Below are positions 20,960 through 32,019 of a stretch of 53,563 nt of DNA, piece after piece. The stretch's first letter is position 1; every line of letters begins with the position of its first letter. The stretch spans positions 6,298,980-6,352,542 of the forward strand of contig NC_049994.1 of the NCBI RefSeq assembly GCF_000003815.2. Reading direction: 5' to 3'. Under the pieces are notes generated by a model, which made no database searches, was not told the DNA's origin, and saw only the letters and a list, made by a program, of their open reading frames with translations. This stretch comes from Branchiostoma floridae. Its lineage: Eukaryota > Chordata > Leptocardii > Amphioxiformes > Branchiostomatidae. The translations under genes were made by a program, and so were the position numbers.

Positions 20960-21755
20960 TAGAATTTTGTTGCTTTTACAATTTCAGCTACATGTACAAT
21001 TTAAGCTGATAGAAATGATAGAAACAAGGCTCATACATGACCAGGCATCACTACAAGAAGACCTCACCGACCTCGAACTTTGGACAGAAGAAAGTAAAAT
21101 GAAACTTCATCCCAACAAATGTAAGGTCATGCACATCTGTGTCACCAGAACCCCTCCACCTCTGCCGTCCCTGCAGATCGACGGGCATACACTCCAGACC
21201 GTGGACATTGCAAAGCTACTGGGGATATGGATACAGTCTGATCTCAAATGGAACACCCAGGTCAACCACATGACTAAACAAAGCAGTAAAAGTCTTTACA
21301 TACTGAGGCGCTTGAGAAAGTTCAACCTACCGGTCGATCCCTGATTTCGTTATAGTGTACACTTCGTATGTGAGGCCAGTACTGGAATATACAGCCCCCG
21401 TTTGGAGTCCTGGACTAACAAACAGTCATGGCAGCTCGAAACCATACAAAAGAGGGCCTGCAGAATCATCCTGGGGAAGGGGTACACCAACTACGCCGAG
21501 GCCTGCGAACAGCTAGGTCTACCGACACTGGGAAACAGACGTGAACACTTGTGCCTCCGCTTCGGGAGGAAGCTGCTGAGTAGCACGTCCTTCAGAAGCC
21601 TACTCCCTCCTCTCCGAGGGCAGATCAGCGCCCTTCGCACTAAACAACCCAACGAACTTGATGCAATAAAGACCAGAACTGTAAGATTCAGAAACAGCAG
21701 TATCCCGTACATTGTAAGACTATTGAACAAAAACAATGCCCCCTCATGACGTCAT
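20960..21755 (+). pseudogene. CR1/jockey-like RT C-terminal half
   Basis: Two open stretches are interrupted by a stop and shift at about 21343-21400. The first covers the segment after FADD: LTDLELWTEESKMKLHPNKC, then LQIDGHTLQTVDIAKLLGIW and IQSDLKWNTQVNHMTK. The second covers QLETIQKRACRIILGKGYTN, YAEACEQLGLPTLGNRREHL, CLRFGRKL and the tail up to a stop at 21747. The upstream palm domain is missing. About 21760-22200 following it is AT-rich and may be its 3' UTR (aaataaag near 22197). Confidence 0.75.
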
Positions 21756-22219
21756 GACATAGTGTGAAGCTACCTGTAAAGGTCACTTTCTGTCGTTAAT
21801 TGCTTCTGAGTTAACATATGCAATATCCATTTTTAGATAATTGTTTAAACGGTTTTATTGCATATAAGGTCAATGCTAAGTAGACAAAGCAAAATCATTT
21901 TTAACTGTACATCTATTATTTTTAACAATCGCCTCCAGTTTTTAAGCAGATGACATGTAAAGCTTGCCTAGGAATAAGAGCAGGGCCCAGTCAAAGCAGA
22001 CAACCCTGGACACATTTTTCAAGAAGTTGTAATCACTCATGTAATCACTCTTGCGATGTGTAATCTTGAAATGAAATTGTACATACATACATAACCCTTG
22101 TTCCCAATGCACATTGTAATTATTCTTGCAGTTGAACTCATTTGAGGCCATAAAAGTGGCTCATATTGTTATTGACATACATTTTGACTATGCAGAAATA
22201 AAGTAACAGCTACAGTGCT

Positions 22220-23790
22220 GTAGAAGTAGTAGTAGTAGTAGTAATGCAAATGTATCCAGTTTTTGATTAAACTTCTTAAGTTAAGTTAAATAAGTTAAAC
22301 ATATGTAGTGTTAATGTATATGTCAATTAAGACTCAGTATTTTGTTGGAAGCTCGATCACTGCCTTGTCACTTAATATTGCTGGTAGTCAAATGGCTATA
22401 TACTGCCTATAGGGGCCACCTGCTCATAGGGGTCGAATTTGGCCAGTCCCTTGAGTGATCCCTATGGACAGGTTTTACTGTACTTCAAGCTGAAGCGGAA
22501 GGTGGCTGGGAAGTCGAGACAGGGACAAACGAAACTGGGTGAGGACTAACTGACCCAGTAAGAGTAGCGGGGGTAACGAGGCTGTTCGGGAGCAGGCACA
22601 ATGCCCACCCCTTACCCCTCTATGTGTTGATGCAGCGGCAATTGGAATGCAAAACAACTCAGGATGTGCAGCCAAAGTTTGTCGATTGATATGGAATTCA
22701 GGTTTATGAACAGAGATACCGAGAATAAAAGCATAAAAACACAGGGTAAATTCAATATAGCTGCAATAAAGAATACCCAACTGCATCAAATAACTAGACG
22801 GACTAATAGACTCCCAGTGTCAACCTTTAATAGGATTCAAGGCAGGAGACAAGAGAAAGCTCAAGCATGTCGGGATGGAGGACGGAGGGGGAGGGGGGTC
22901 TGGGGGGCAGACCGTCAAGTTCCGACCGAAGCATACCTCGATTAGCAAACAAAGCAAGGAATCCGAAGAAAGCTAGGCAGTACCAAGACAATAACTAGGA
23001 GACATGTAGCCTTGAGGTGCAAGTAGCTAGAGCGAACACACTCAACTACTAAGGATTGAACTGCATCGACTGGAATAAGTTGTATGGTGGAAGCCAGCCA
23101 TAGGGGAGGGCAGAGACAAGTCAGACAAATATCTGCATATCCGGACAGCAGAGGTACGAAATATCACCAGATTTTGGTGCAGCACAAAGCGTGAAACCCA
23201 CCAAAATAGATTGTAGGCATCGAGAGTTAGACTCCAATGAGGATTGAGATGTATTTCAACCTTTAATAGCCCTGACAACAAAGATGGACGAGCCATCTTG
23301 CTAGCCTTCCCAGCATGCTTTGCTTATACAGGCTTTTCAATGACGTCATACTAATTATAATTTGGATCGCCCCTCGACCATGTTAGCGGGAAATTGAAAA
23401 GACCTCATTCGCATCTTTGAATTCTATATGTTTATGCTTTAGTTGACAGTATTGCAGGAGGGGGCGAAACCCCGTGTGCTCGTCGTGAGAGAATTCACAC
23501 TGTGATGGTCTGTACTGTCCTTTTTTTTGTTTCTTGAATTATACTATATTCATTTTCTGCTCTTGAATAGATGGCCTTGTAATTGTTGCCTTGAAGATAT
23601 TCTGTTTCCTTCTTGTTTTGTTTTTGTTGGTACCATCATTGCACAAAAAGGGGTTATCCTAGCCTGACTAAAATCGCGCTCCTAGCGGCCGGCCTTGCAG
23701 CTGTGAGGAGGTCTATAAATGTTTGGATAACATTCGGAAAGTGAGAAATGCACTGCTTAACCCAGTCAGCGAGAGATTTTGTAAACACAG
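22220..23790. other. No recognised gene; possible small element near 22385-22480
   Basis: A (gta)n microsatellite lies at 22226-22243. About 22400-22480 has matching short arms (cctatagggg ... ccctatgg), which could be a MITE remnant. I see no coding similarity in the open frames of this stretch. Confidence 0.3.
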
Positions 23791-23795
23791 GCTAT

Positions 23796-23894
23796 GGTTT
23801 ATCCGAGGCATGATTATTGCTAGTTGAAAACTTTTCCCAATACCCCGCCTGGAGGACGTGAATACCGTCCACCATCGCAATTTTTATGAGTCCC
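23796..23894 (+). repeat. Inverted repeat, left arm (pairs with 31168-31266)
   Basis: These 99 bases from ggtttatccgaggc to atgagtccc match the reverse complement of 31168-31266 with about half a dozen differences. Similarity stops on both sides of the 99 bp. It could be two insertions of one small repeat in opposite orientation, or the ends of a 7.47 kb unit. Confidence 0.8.
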
Positions 23895-24900
23895 AACAAC
23901 TAACCAACAAGTGACCGTAGGTAACATACTCTGTGGCCTAATTATGTTTTTTGTCGGTTGTGATGTTTTCTGTGGTGTATGGCTTGGTGTTTATATTGCA
24001 TCCAGAACACATCACACCAGCTTATACCAAAAACTTACATAAAAGCTAACATACAATCGAACGACACCAAATGAAAACAACCACACAGCGTCACAATGGA
24101 TACCCGAGACGCACACCTTTGTAAAAAGTTGGGCAGTGACAGATGTGGACAGCTGACAACGGGACATGCACATAACCCCATATCTGCTTGTAGAAAAGTA
24201 ATTAGCAAACCCCATGGCCTATAGGCCAGCTGTTCCACAATACCAGGGAAAAAGGGGTGATTTCTCAAATTATGACATCGATATTGAAAACAGCTACCGC
24301 GAAAAAAAAGATCCCAAGGATCAAACACGTTCTAACTATAAAACGGATATGACTACAACCGCGCAAAATGTTAACACTATGCGATGTGAAACCAACCTCA
24401 ATACTAGAAACGCAAAGCCGGAACGAGATGGCATGTTCCGACAAGGACAACATCTGCTTGACGATATCCGATTACCACAAGGCTTAATGCGCGATCATAA
24501 GGAAGACCTGGACCACTATACCGGACGGCGTAGGGGTGAAAATTGAAAATTATTACATCTATCATAAACTAAAAAGAACAGCTACCGGGAAAGAAGCGAA
24601 CGTATAGGTACATCATTTCCCACGGAGTACAGAGGGCATGTCAAACCGCATACAATTGCGGCAAACGTAACATAGAGATATAGGTGCAAACACTTAACAC
24701 ATAAACCGTTCACAAGACAGAGTAAAAAGCAACACAGGGTGTGTTTTGTTTAGTAAGTGCACCGCTCACAAAGTACGTAGTTGGAACTCGTGTGATTTAT
24801 TCACGCTCCTGGCGGCTGCAGTGACAACGACATGCAAGACAAGGTAAGGTTTCCATGATCTTCCATGCTTCCATGCTGTTTACCAGTCGGTGACGGTGAT

Positions 24901-25150
24901 CTCTAGCCTACTCCGCAGACTTTCGGAGCGGTGGTGTTAATCTTTGTCTTTTTTTGGGGGGTGGGGGGGGGGGGGTGGGTTGATTTGGGGTCTCTTTGCC
25001 GGGAAAGGGTCACAGTGCTCACCTTAAAATAAACACCGCCGGCCAACTCCCTTCCTCGGCATAAGGAACCTTAGCCCATGTTGAAAACCTCGTATTAGCG
25101 CTCCCTCAAAATAACACCGCCGCTTCGAAAGTCTGCGAAGGAGGCTATAG
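24901..25150 (+). mobile_element. MITE with about 39 bp terminal inverted repeats
   Basis: The left arm ctctagcctactccgcagac and onward to ggtggtgtta pairs with the right arm that ends gtctgcgaaggaggctatag; the pairing holds over about 39 bases with few mismatches. The interior includes a poly-G run (24955-24975) and no coding capacity. There is no clear target duplication. Confidence 0.7.
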
Positions 25151-25589
25151 TAATTTCACTGGACTCTGTCACAAAATTTGAATAAAGATGTAGTTCTCTA
25201 CCAGACTTATGCGGCGGCGACCTATTAAAAGAACAATGAGGTTATATCATTTTGAACATCCTTGCTAAGAAGGTGAAATCTCAGAGCAAGGTAAGTCGAG
25301 TAATTCCTTTAGGCCACAGGTAATTTTTTAAAAATAGACACCATAAACGTCGTAACAAGATTTAAAGTGACAAAACATGGCATCACAACTAACAAGATAT
25401 ACGAGCGATCGCTGTTGTTGTTTATATCCGGGGTATTGGACGGTTGTTGCCTACCAGGACGTCAGCAGATTAGATTGAAAATTGACATTTAAATTAGCAG
25501 ATCAAATTACCGGTTAATATGTAAAACAATCTTTTGCCAAACACCTGATTTTTGCCTACCTACAACTAGGACATTGGACAGAGATCCAA

Positions 25590-25990
25590 GATGGCGGATG
25601 TGCTGTTTCCCCTTCAAATGCCCGGGTAACAGCACATTGCTTTCTTGCTAATAAGTCGGCCGGGGTCTATTATGGACGCCTAAAAGCTGAACGTCTGCGT
25701 TCCGGATATCCAATGTCGTCTCGACCATTGTTTTAGACTTGGTTTTGAACTGTCGCTGGCTCAAGAAACGGAGAAGTTGGAAGTTTGTAAGTTTATTATT
25801 TGAAGCTGGGTCGTAAAGATGGCGGCTACATAGACCACGAAGTGCCTGAGTGTGCGCTATAATTCCCTCTGGAGTTCGTCGTGGAGGTCGGTCAATACCG
25901 TTTTCTAACTCAGCATCTGCCATAACGAAACACTATCATCACGCCTATGGTAGGTGACTTCTAATTGTTATTACGGTTTGATATTCACAC
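25590..25990. other. Unassigned stretch before ORF1 relic
   Basis: A 91-codon open frame lies on the minus strand (25923-25648). It begins MADAELENGIDRPPRRTPEG and contains no domain I recognise. It lies just upstream of the L1/Tx1 ORF1 relic, so it may be part of that element's 5' end read backwards. Confidence 0.2.
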
Positions 25991-26268
25991 ACTTACCGAA
26001 ATGTATTCCACACTTACCGAAATGGAGGCCCTACTGATTGAATTAGAGGAGTTGAAGAATGAGAACTCGGCAAACTTTTCCAAACTAAGTACCAAGATGG
26101 ATGACATGAAAACAGACATAAACGTATGTGTGATATTTTAAGCTCTAGTGGCGTTAAGCTAAACGAGCACGATCGACTGATTTCTTAACCTAGAGTTCGG
26201 CGACCTCATACCTCCATGAAAATTTAGAGCTTTCGTAACTTTCATGCAATTGACTAACACATTAACAT

Positions 26269-27348
26269 AATTTATGCATGGTGTTGTTCATCATTGACTA
26301 ACGTACACATGTCACAGTTATAAAATTCCCATTATTAATCATAAAGCAGTTTTGCAATTTTTACATAAATTATGCAAATAAGTTCCTCATTACCATATTT
26401 GGTATCTGCTTATATTCCACCTATCGTAATTAACATGTGTTACATGTATTGAGGTCCAGTTATTGAAAACAATGGAACTATACAATTTCCTCATTAATTA
26501 TGCAAATTAAGTCCTCATTTGCATAACATGTATATCATTATGAACATCTTTGCCTAAGCTACCCGCATGCCTGAAATGCAGGCAATCCATCGTTTCTTTC
26601 TGCAGTTATCCTCTTTGGAGTGTCTTGACAAAAACACCCATGCAGTTCCACAATTAAATGTTAGGGAGCTGAAACTTGCCCCACTTTTTCATGACACCAA
26701 AAGCTATCTACCACCAAAATATCAAGACCATAGCATGTCTGGAACAAGAGATACATTGAAAAAAATGCTATGATAGAATATTCTCATTAATTATGCAAAT
26801 GTACTCCTAATTTATGCATGGTGTTGTTCATCATTGACTAACGTACACATGTCACAGTTATAAAATTCCCATTATTAATCATAAAGCAGTTTTGCAATTT
26901 TTACATAAATTATGCAAATAAGTTCCTCATTACCATATTTGGTATCTGCTTATATTCCACCTATCGTAATTAACATGTGTTACATGTATTGAGGTCCAGT
27001 TATTGAAAACAATGGAACTATACAATTTCCTCATTAATTATGCAAATTAAGTCCTCATTTGCATAACATGTATATCATTATGAACATCTTTGCCTAAGCT
27101 ACCCGCATGCCTGAAATGCAGGCAATCCATCGTTTCTTTCTGCAGTTATCCTCTTTGGAGTGTCTTGACAAAAACACCCATGCAGTTCCACAATTAAATG
27201 TTAGGGAGCTGAAACTTGCCCCACTTTTTCATGACACCAAAAGCTATCTACCACCAAAATATCAAGACCATAGCATGTCTGGAACAAGAGATACATTGAA
27301 AAAAATGCTATGATAGAATATTCTCATTAATTATGCAAATGTACTCCT
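26269..27348 (+). repeat. Perfect tandem duplication, 540 bp x 2
   Basis: 26269-26808 and 26809-27348 are identical line by line as far as I can read, diverging only after gtactcct. The identity means a very recent duplication, gene conversion or an assembly artefact. Confidence 0.95.
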
Positions 27349-27479
27349 GTTTTGCATAATTAGTATCTTATCTTGTAAAACATTGTCTAAGGTACCTACA
27401 TACCAAAAATGATGAAAATCCGTTGTTCCCTTCTTGAGTTATCGTCTTTAGAAGTTTTTGACAAAAATGCCCCTGCTTT

Positions 27480-27623
27480 CCCAAAACTAGACGCTAGGGG
27501 GCCCAAACTTATGTCACTTATTTCTGAGCACAAGAGCTATCTAAAACTTCTCCCAAAACTAGACGCTAGGGGGCCCAAACTTATGTCACTTATTTCTGAG
27601 CACAAGAGCTATCTAAAACTTCA
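27480..27623 (+). repeat. Perfect tandem duplication, 72 bp x 2
   Basis: The unit starting cccaaaactagacgctaggg occurs at 27480 and 27552 with no difference that I can see over the unit. Because 72 is a multiple of 3 an open frame runs through it, but it encodes nothing recognisable. Confidence 0.9.
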
Positions 27624-28799
27624 AAATCGTAACCATAGCTTGCTCAGAACATGAGATAGCAAACCCGGAAGTTGCGATGCAGTACCAAGGGAAGCCGCTA
27701 GGGGGACCAAAATCTAATCATTTCCAGCTTTCATGACACCCTACCAACACACCAAGTATGAAACCAATCCACCAAGCCGTTCTTGAGTTATTTTGTTTAC
27801 ACACAGACAGACAGACAGACACACAGACACACAGACAAACACAGGGTAAAATATAACCTCCATGACATTTCATGGAGGTAATAAAGGCTAAGATAGCAAC
27901 ACTGGAGGAACGACAATTCCATAGCGATCAGTACTCCAGCAAAAACTGTCTCCGTATTTGGGGCCTCCCTGATAACTATGAGAGTAAAGAACTCCTTGAT
28001 TAGTCCTTGGAGTTTACAAAGTCAACTCTGAAAGTTGAGATTGCTTCAACGGGGGGGGGGGGGGGGGGGGACATTCACTATTTGGGGAAGGGATCTAGCC
28101 GACATGTTATTGTAAAGTTTTCCATATTTATGGCCCAAAGGAAAGTTTATGAGGCCAGGAGAGAGTTGAAGGGAGTTAAAAACAAGTCTGGTCAATTTAT
28201 CTCGCTACGACGTGATCTGTCTCCAATTAGCAGATCTTTATTAGCACAAGCTAAGCAGATGGCATCTGACGGCAAGATTTTTTCTTCGGTGTGGGTGACC
28301 ATGGAGGGGAAAATATGGGCGGCACAAGGCGATAAAGGGCTGCAGCTGACAGGACCACAGGACCTTGATTACGGCGCGCCGGGCGACACAGCTGAAGAGA
28401 ATTCCACCCATCGCAGAAGGACCGTGGCGAAACGCCTGGCGTCTACGTCACCTGACTCACGACCGGACACTAAGCGCGTTAATGTCTTTGAACAGTTGCC
28501 GGCGGATGAAACCTGTCCCTGAACACTTGCTTTGTGAACTGGAACTGTTGCTATATTCATTTGTAGACATGTTTCTTTGCCTTGAAGAGTCTTTTGTCTA
28601 TAGACAATGTGATGTCAGACCTCAGTGATTACACGATTTATTCTGTCTTTGATTAATGGCGTTGTATTCCTGTCTTTGGAAAGTGCAGTCGGATTTTCAG
28701 AATTAAAAGACGACGTCTGTGCACCCGGTGTCTGCAATCATTCGTACAACAAGTTGGAAATGTGTTTTTACCCTTATGAACTTGTCGTATTTTTTCTGT

Positions 28800-29895
28800 G
28801 TTAAGCTTCTTGCATATATTCAGAGTTTTGACATCGGTTTGTATCTTACATGAATCTGTGTATTTGAGTTGAATTTTGATGTTTAGTTTTGATTATTATT
28901 TGTGTTTGGATATTACTTTACTTGTTCAGAGTTTTGACAGGGGTTCCTACTTTCCATGAATCTGTGAATTTGAGTTGAATTTTGATGTTGAGTTGGATTA
29001 TTGTTGTGTTTGGAGAGTACTTTATATTGAAATTGAGTTGAATTTTGATGTTTCGTTTTGATTACTGTTTGTGTTTGGAGATTACTTGTTCATAGTTTTG
29101 ACATGGGTTTGTATCTTTCATGAATCTCTGAATTTGCGTTGAATTTTGATGTTGAGTTTTGATTCTTGTTTGTGTTTGGATATTACTTTACTTGTTCAGA
29201 GTTTTGACATGGTTTCGTATCTTATATGAATCTGTGAATTTGAGTTGAATTTTAATGTTGAGTTTGATTATTGTTTGTGTTTGGATATTACTTTACTTGT
29301 GCATGTTCAGAGTTTTGACATGGGTTCCTACTTTACATGAATCTGTGAATTTGAGTTGAATTTTGATGTTGAGTTGGATTATTGTTTGTGTTTGGATATT
29401 ACTTTACTCGTCCAGAGTTTTGACAGGGGCTCATACCTTTCATGAATCTGTGAATTTGCGTTGAATTTTGATGTTGAGTTTTGATCATTGTTTGTGTTTG
29501 GATAATACTTTACTTGTTCAAAGTTTTAACATGGGTTCCTACTTTACATGAATCTGTGAACATGAGTTGAATTATGATGTTGAGTTGGATTATTGCTGTG
29601 TTTGGAGAGTGCTTTATATTGAATTTGAGTTGAATTTTGATGTTGAGTTTTGATTATTGTTTGTGTTTGGACATTACTAGTACTTTACTCGTCCAGAGTT
29701 TTGACAGGGGCCCATACCTTACATGAATGCGTGAATTTGTGTTGAGTTTTGATGTTGAGTTGGATTATTGTTTGTGTTTGAAGATTACTTTATGCATTCT
29801 GAATTTTGACACGGGTACATACCTGACATGATTTTGTGAGTCTGAGTTGCATTTTGAATTTCAGTTGGATTATTGTTTCTGTTTTGAGCTTTCTT
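28800..29895 (+). repeat. Degenerate minisatellite array, unit about 105 bp, about 10 copies
   Basis: The repeated core is cagagttttgaca, then catgaatctgtgaatttgag, then ttgaattttgatgttgagtt, then gattattgtttgtgtttgga, then tattactttacttgtt. Some copies are shortened to about 65 bp. It sits between the ORF1 relic and the N gap that precedes an endonuclease start. Confidence 0.9.
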
Positions 29896-30060
29896 CATAT
29901 ATTAAGTTTACAATGGTTTCAATAACTAAATGTAGAATTGTGAGTAAACTCGTAGTTGGATTATTGGAATGATACGCCTTAAAGAAGATAAACGTTTTGC
30001 TGTGAATGTTTTGTTTTTAGTCATGGCAAACAATTTTCCGCCTCTGTTTGTTCAAAGTTG

Positions 30061-30160
30061 NNNNNNNNNNNNNNNNNNNNNNNNNNNNNNNNNNNNNNNN
30101 NNNNNNNNNNNNNNNNNNNNNNNNNNNNNNNNNNNNNNNNNNNNNNNNNNNNNNNNNNNN
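30061..30160. other. Assembly gap (100 N)
   Basis: This is a run of exactly 100 undetermined bases, probably a scaffolding gap of unknown true length. Frames crossing it are meaningless. Confidence 0.99.
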
Positions 30161-30324
30161 AAAGACGTAGACATGTGCAAAAGGGCGGGCCAAGTATCGT
30201 TTGAGAGACCCTCCCATCATTTGATTATTGATATAAACTGCTATTATTTCATTGTCCATCTCGCTTTCTGCGATCGCCTTCTCATGTTTGATTTCTTTAG
30301 AAGCTCTATTTTTACCGTCCTGTT

Positions 30325-31110
30325 TTGATGACGTTACCAAAAGTTAGCATTTGTAGCTATAATTGTAATGGATTCGGCGGTCGCAGAAAGCAAAATGAAA
30401 TATTCATAAGGTTAAGGGACAAACGGTATCATATATTTTGTTTACAAGAGACCCACTCGACTGTGGAACAAGAAGATTTTTGGCAATTAGAATGGGGGGG
30501 GGGGGGTATTTAGCCACGGACTAATCGTTTTAATCCTATACCATCCACCGTGGTGGATGGTTTTTGATATCACCATAGATTCTACTCATTTCTGTTTGGC
30601 CAATATTTACGCATCTAATTATAACTCTGATGACCCAGAGTTCTTCTATAACCTTTAAACAACAATACAAATACATATAGCGTCAGATTTATATACTCTT
30701 TATGTGCCAATATAGAGAGGAAGAAACAGTCATCCACTTATTTTGGGACTGTAAAAAAATCGCGAATTTCTGGACTAAAGTGGATAACTGATTTTTCAAC
30801 GTAACAAATATTCATTTGCATATGAATGCCTTCAATATGATTTTTGGAGATTTAAGCGACCGATTTAATTATACACTGTCCTATCGACTTAATTCAGTTT
30901 TTGTCTCTGAGTACTATGATAGGGTTCTCACCACTTCTTGTGAGCATAGTCTTTTATTCCCGGACTTTATGTTTCAGTTTTGTTGTTTCTCATGTGTGCC
31001 TTTATTTTGTATGTTTGCCATGACTTCGTTTTGTAATATCATGTATCTTTCAAACCCAATTAAATGGAATAGTAAACATCGGAGAAGGGCGTTTGGCTAA
31101 CTGTGGAAGC
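30325..31110 (+). pseudogene. L1/Tx1-like ORF2 with internal deletion (EN head joined to RT tail)
   Basis: It starts TLPKVSICSYNCNGFGGRRK then FCLQETHSTVEQEDFWQLEW, the AP-endonuclease start with SYNxNG and LQETH motifs. FDITIDSTHFCLANIYASNY (30570-30625) follows in another frame. At about 30660 it jumps to REEETVIHLFWDCKKIANFW (about 30717-30775), the terminal Cys/His-type segment of L1/Tx1 ORF2. The tail continues FNVTNIHLHMNAFNMIFGDL. The whole RT palm (about 700 codons in relatives) is missing. The poly-G at 30494-30505 also shifts frame. Confidence 0.7.
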
Positions 31111-31167
31111 TTCGTATTTCCAGAGTGGTTGTGTTCATACTTTCGTTTATTGATGGGGCCCCCGTAG

Positions 31168-31266
31168 GGGCTCACAAAAATTGCCATGGTGGACGGTATT
31201 TCACGTCCTCCAGGCGGGGTATTGGGAAAAGTTTTCAACTAGCAATAATCACGCCTCGGATAAACC
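31168..31266 (-). repeat. Inverted repeat, right arm (pairs with 23796-23894)
   Basis: This is the reverse-oriented partner of the 99 bp left arm. It directly follows the truncated ORF2 relic. From here to the ACE start (31270-32019) I see no other feature; the ACE promoter presumably lies there, but no core promoter motif is convincing. Confidence 0.8.
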
Positions 31267-32019
31267 TCATCGGCTATGATATCGCCTCTGCGCAAAGCTG
31301 ATTACGTAAGGTTTGTTTTGGACCCCGGGTCAAAAAGAGATAGATTTCTTTTGTGGTTTACGGCACCGTCACTGACAAAGTGGATCTCTCAAACGAATTA
31401 AGCAAGTAGAAAAGCTTCAAGTGCATATCGTTGTTATAAAATGTTATAGTTGCAATTCTTAAAGCCTAATTATTCCCATTTATTTAAAGTAAAGGTTCAA
31501 ATTTGACGGTTTTATGCTGACGCCACGATCTTCAGCCGCCTCATTATCATACTAGAAACGTCCGCCATGATGACGACACGATAGGTCAAAGGTTAACATC
31601 GGTACTGTAATTCAAGGCATAATCGCTAGAGGTCGCATGGTACAGCGTAGACGCGACGTCCATTCCACTTTCTGTCAAGTAGAGGGGTGTTTTCATTATA
31701 TATTTTATAAAGAATAAGAAATAGATTTGACACAGTAATTTGTTTTATCTTTACACTATACAAAGAGGATGTGTTACATATTAAAGTGAAACGAGAATAT
31801 GTTTTATCTTGTAAGTTTCTAAAGTATAAAGCCTCCCCTCTTTTTCTTAGTTTCTTCCAAACAGGAAGACGGAAAGCCAGTCTGACAAGTTACTGAAGTG
31901 GGTGTTCACGAGTTTGGGCTTCTCAGTTTCTGCAACATGGTGCAAAAATAGCTTGAAACGTACCCAAACTGAGGGAATTTCGTGCAATACGGGAGGGGAG
32001 GGCGACAGGAGACGGCAAA

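Larger units (their letters stand above)
26126..27885 (+). mobile_element. Insertion element with internal tandem duplications and palindromic end
   Basis: It interrupts the ORF1 relic. The left part contains acctccatgaaaatt (about 26210) and the right end contains cctccatgacatttcatgga (27858-27877), a near-perfect palindrome. The interior is AT-rich with many ttatgcaaat motifs, then a (cagaca)n run (27805-27840). It includes the 540 bp and 72 bp duplications listed separately. Non-autonomous; the class is unknown (the palindromic 3' end could hint at a Helitron-like element, unproven). Confidence 0.55.
26010..28522 (+). pseudogene. L1/Tx1-type ORF1 relic, split by an insertion
   Basis: The first piece (about 26020-26125) reads LIELEELKNENSANFSKLST then KMDDMKTDIN, a coiled-coil segment. 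After the insertion (26126-27885) it resumes KIATLEERQF, SSKNCLRIWGLPDNYESKEL. An in-frame stop follows, then LEFTKSTLKVEI. A poly-G expansion (28051-28070) occupies the middle, then IHYLGKGSSRHVIVKFSIFM, KVYEARRELKG, DLSPISRSLLAQAKQMASDG, and the stop at 28520. Coiled coil, RRM-like core and C-terminal domain (DLSPxxxxxR..) follow the order of L1 ORF1p. The open part (28007-28522) is 171 codons. Confidence 0.7.

Noticed and set aside
20402-21009. 201-codon Cys-rich forward frame
   Set aside because: It is an out-of-frame reading of the Tigger transposase and its ccctgtgcctgct repeat; the Cys run comes from the tgt/tgc frame of the repeat.
24214-24546. 110-codon forward frame starting MAYRPAVPQYQ
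   Set aside because: Plausible length but no domain, no splice context and no paralog in the window; I cannot support it as a gene.
26567-27313. Twin 68-codon open frames
   Set aside because: Identical because they lie in the perfect 540 bp duplication; no coding signal beyond that.
30017-30340. Open frames across the 100 N gap
   Set aside because: Unknown bases hide any stops, so their length is meaningless; the same holds for frames across 34648-34959.
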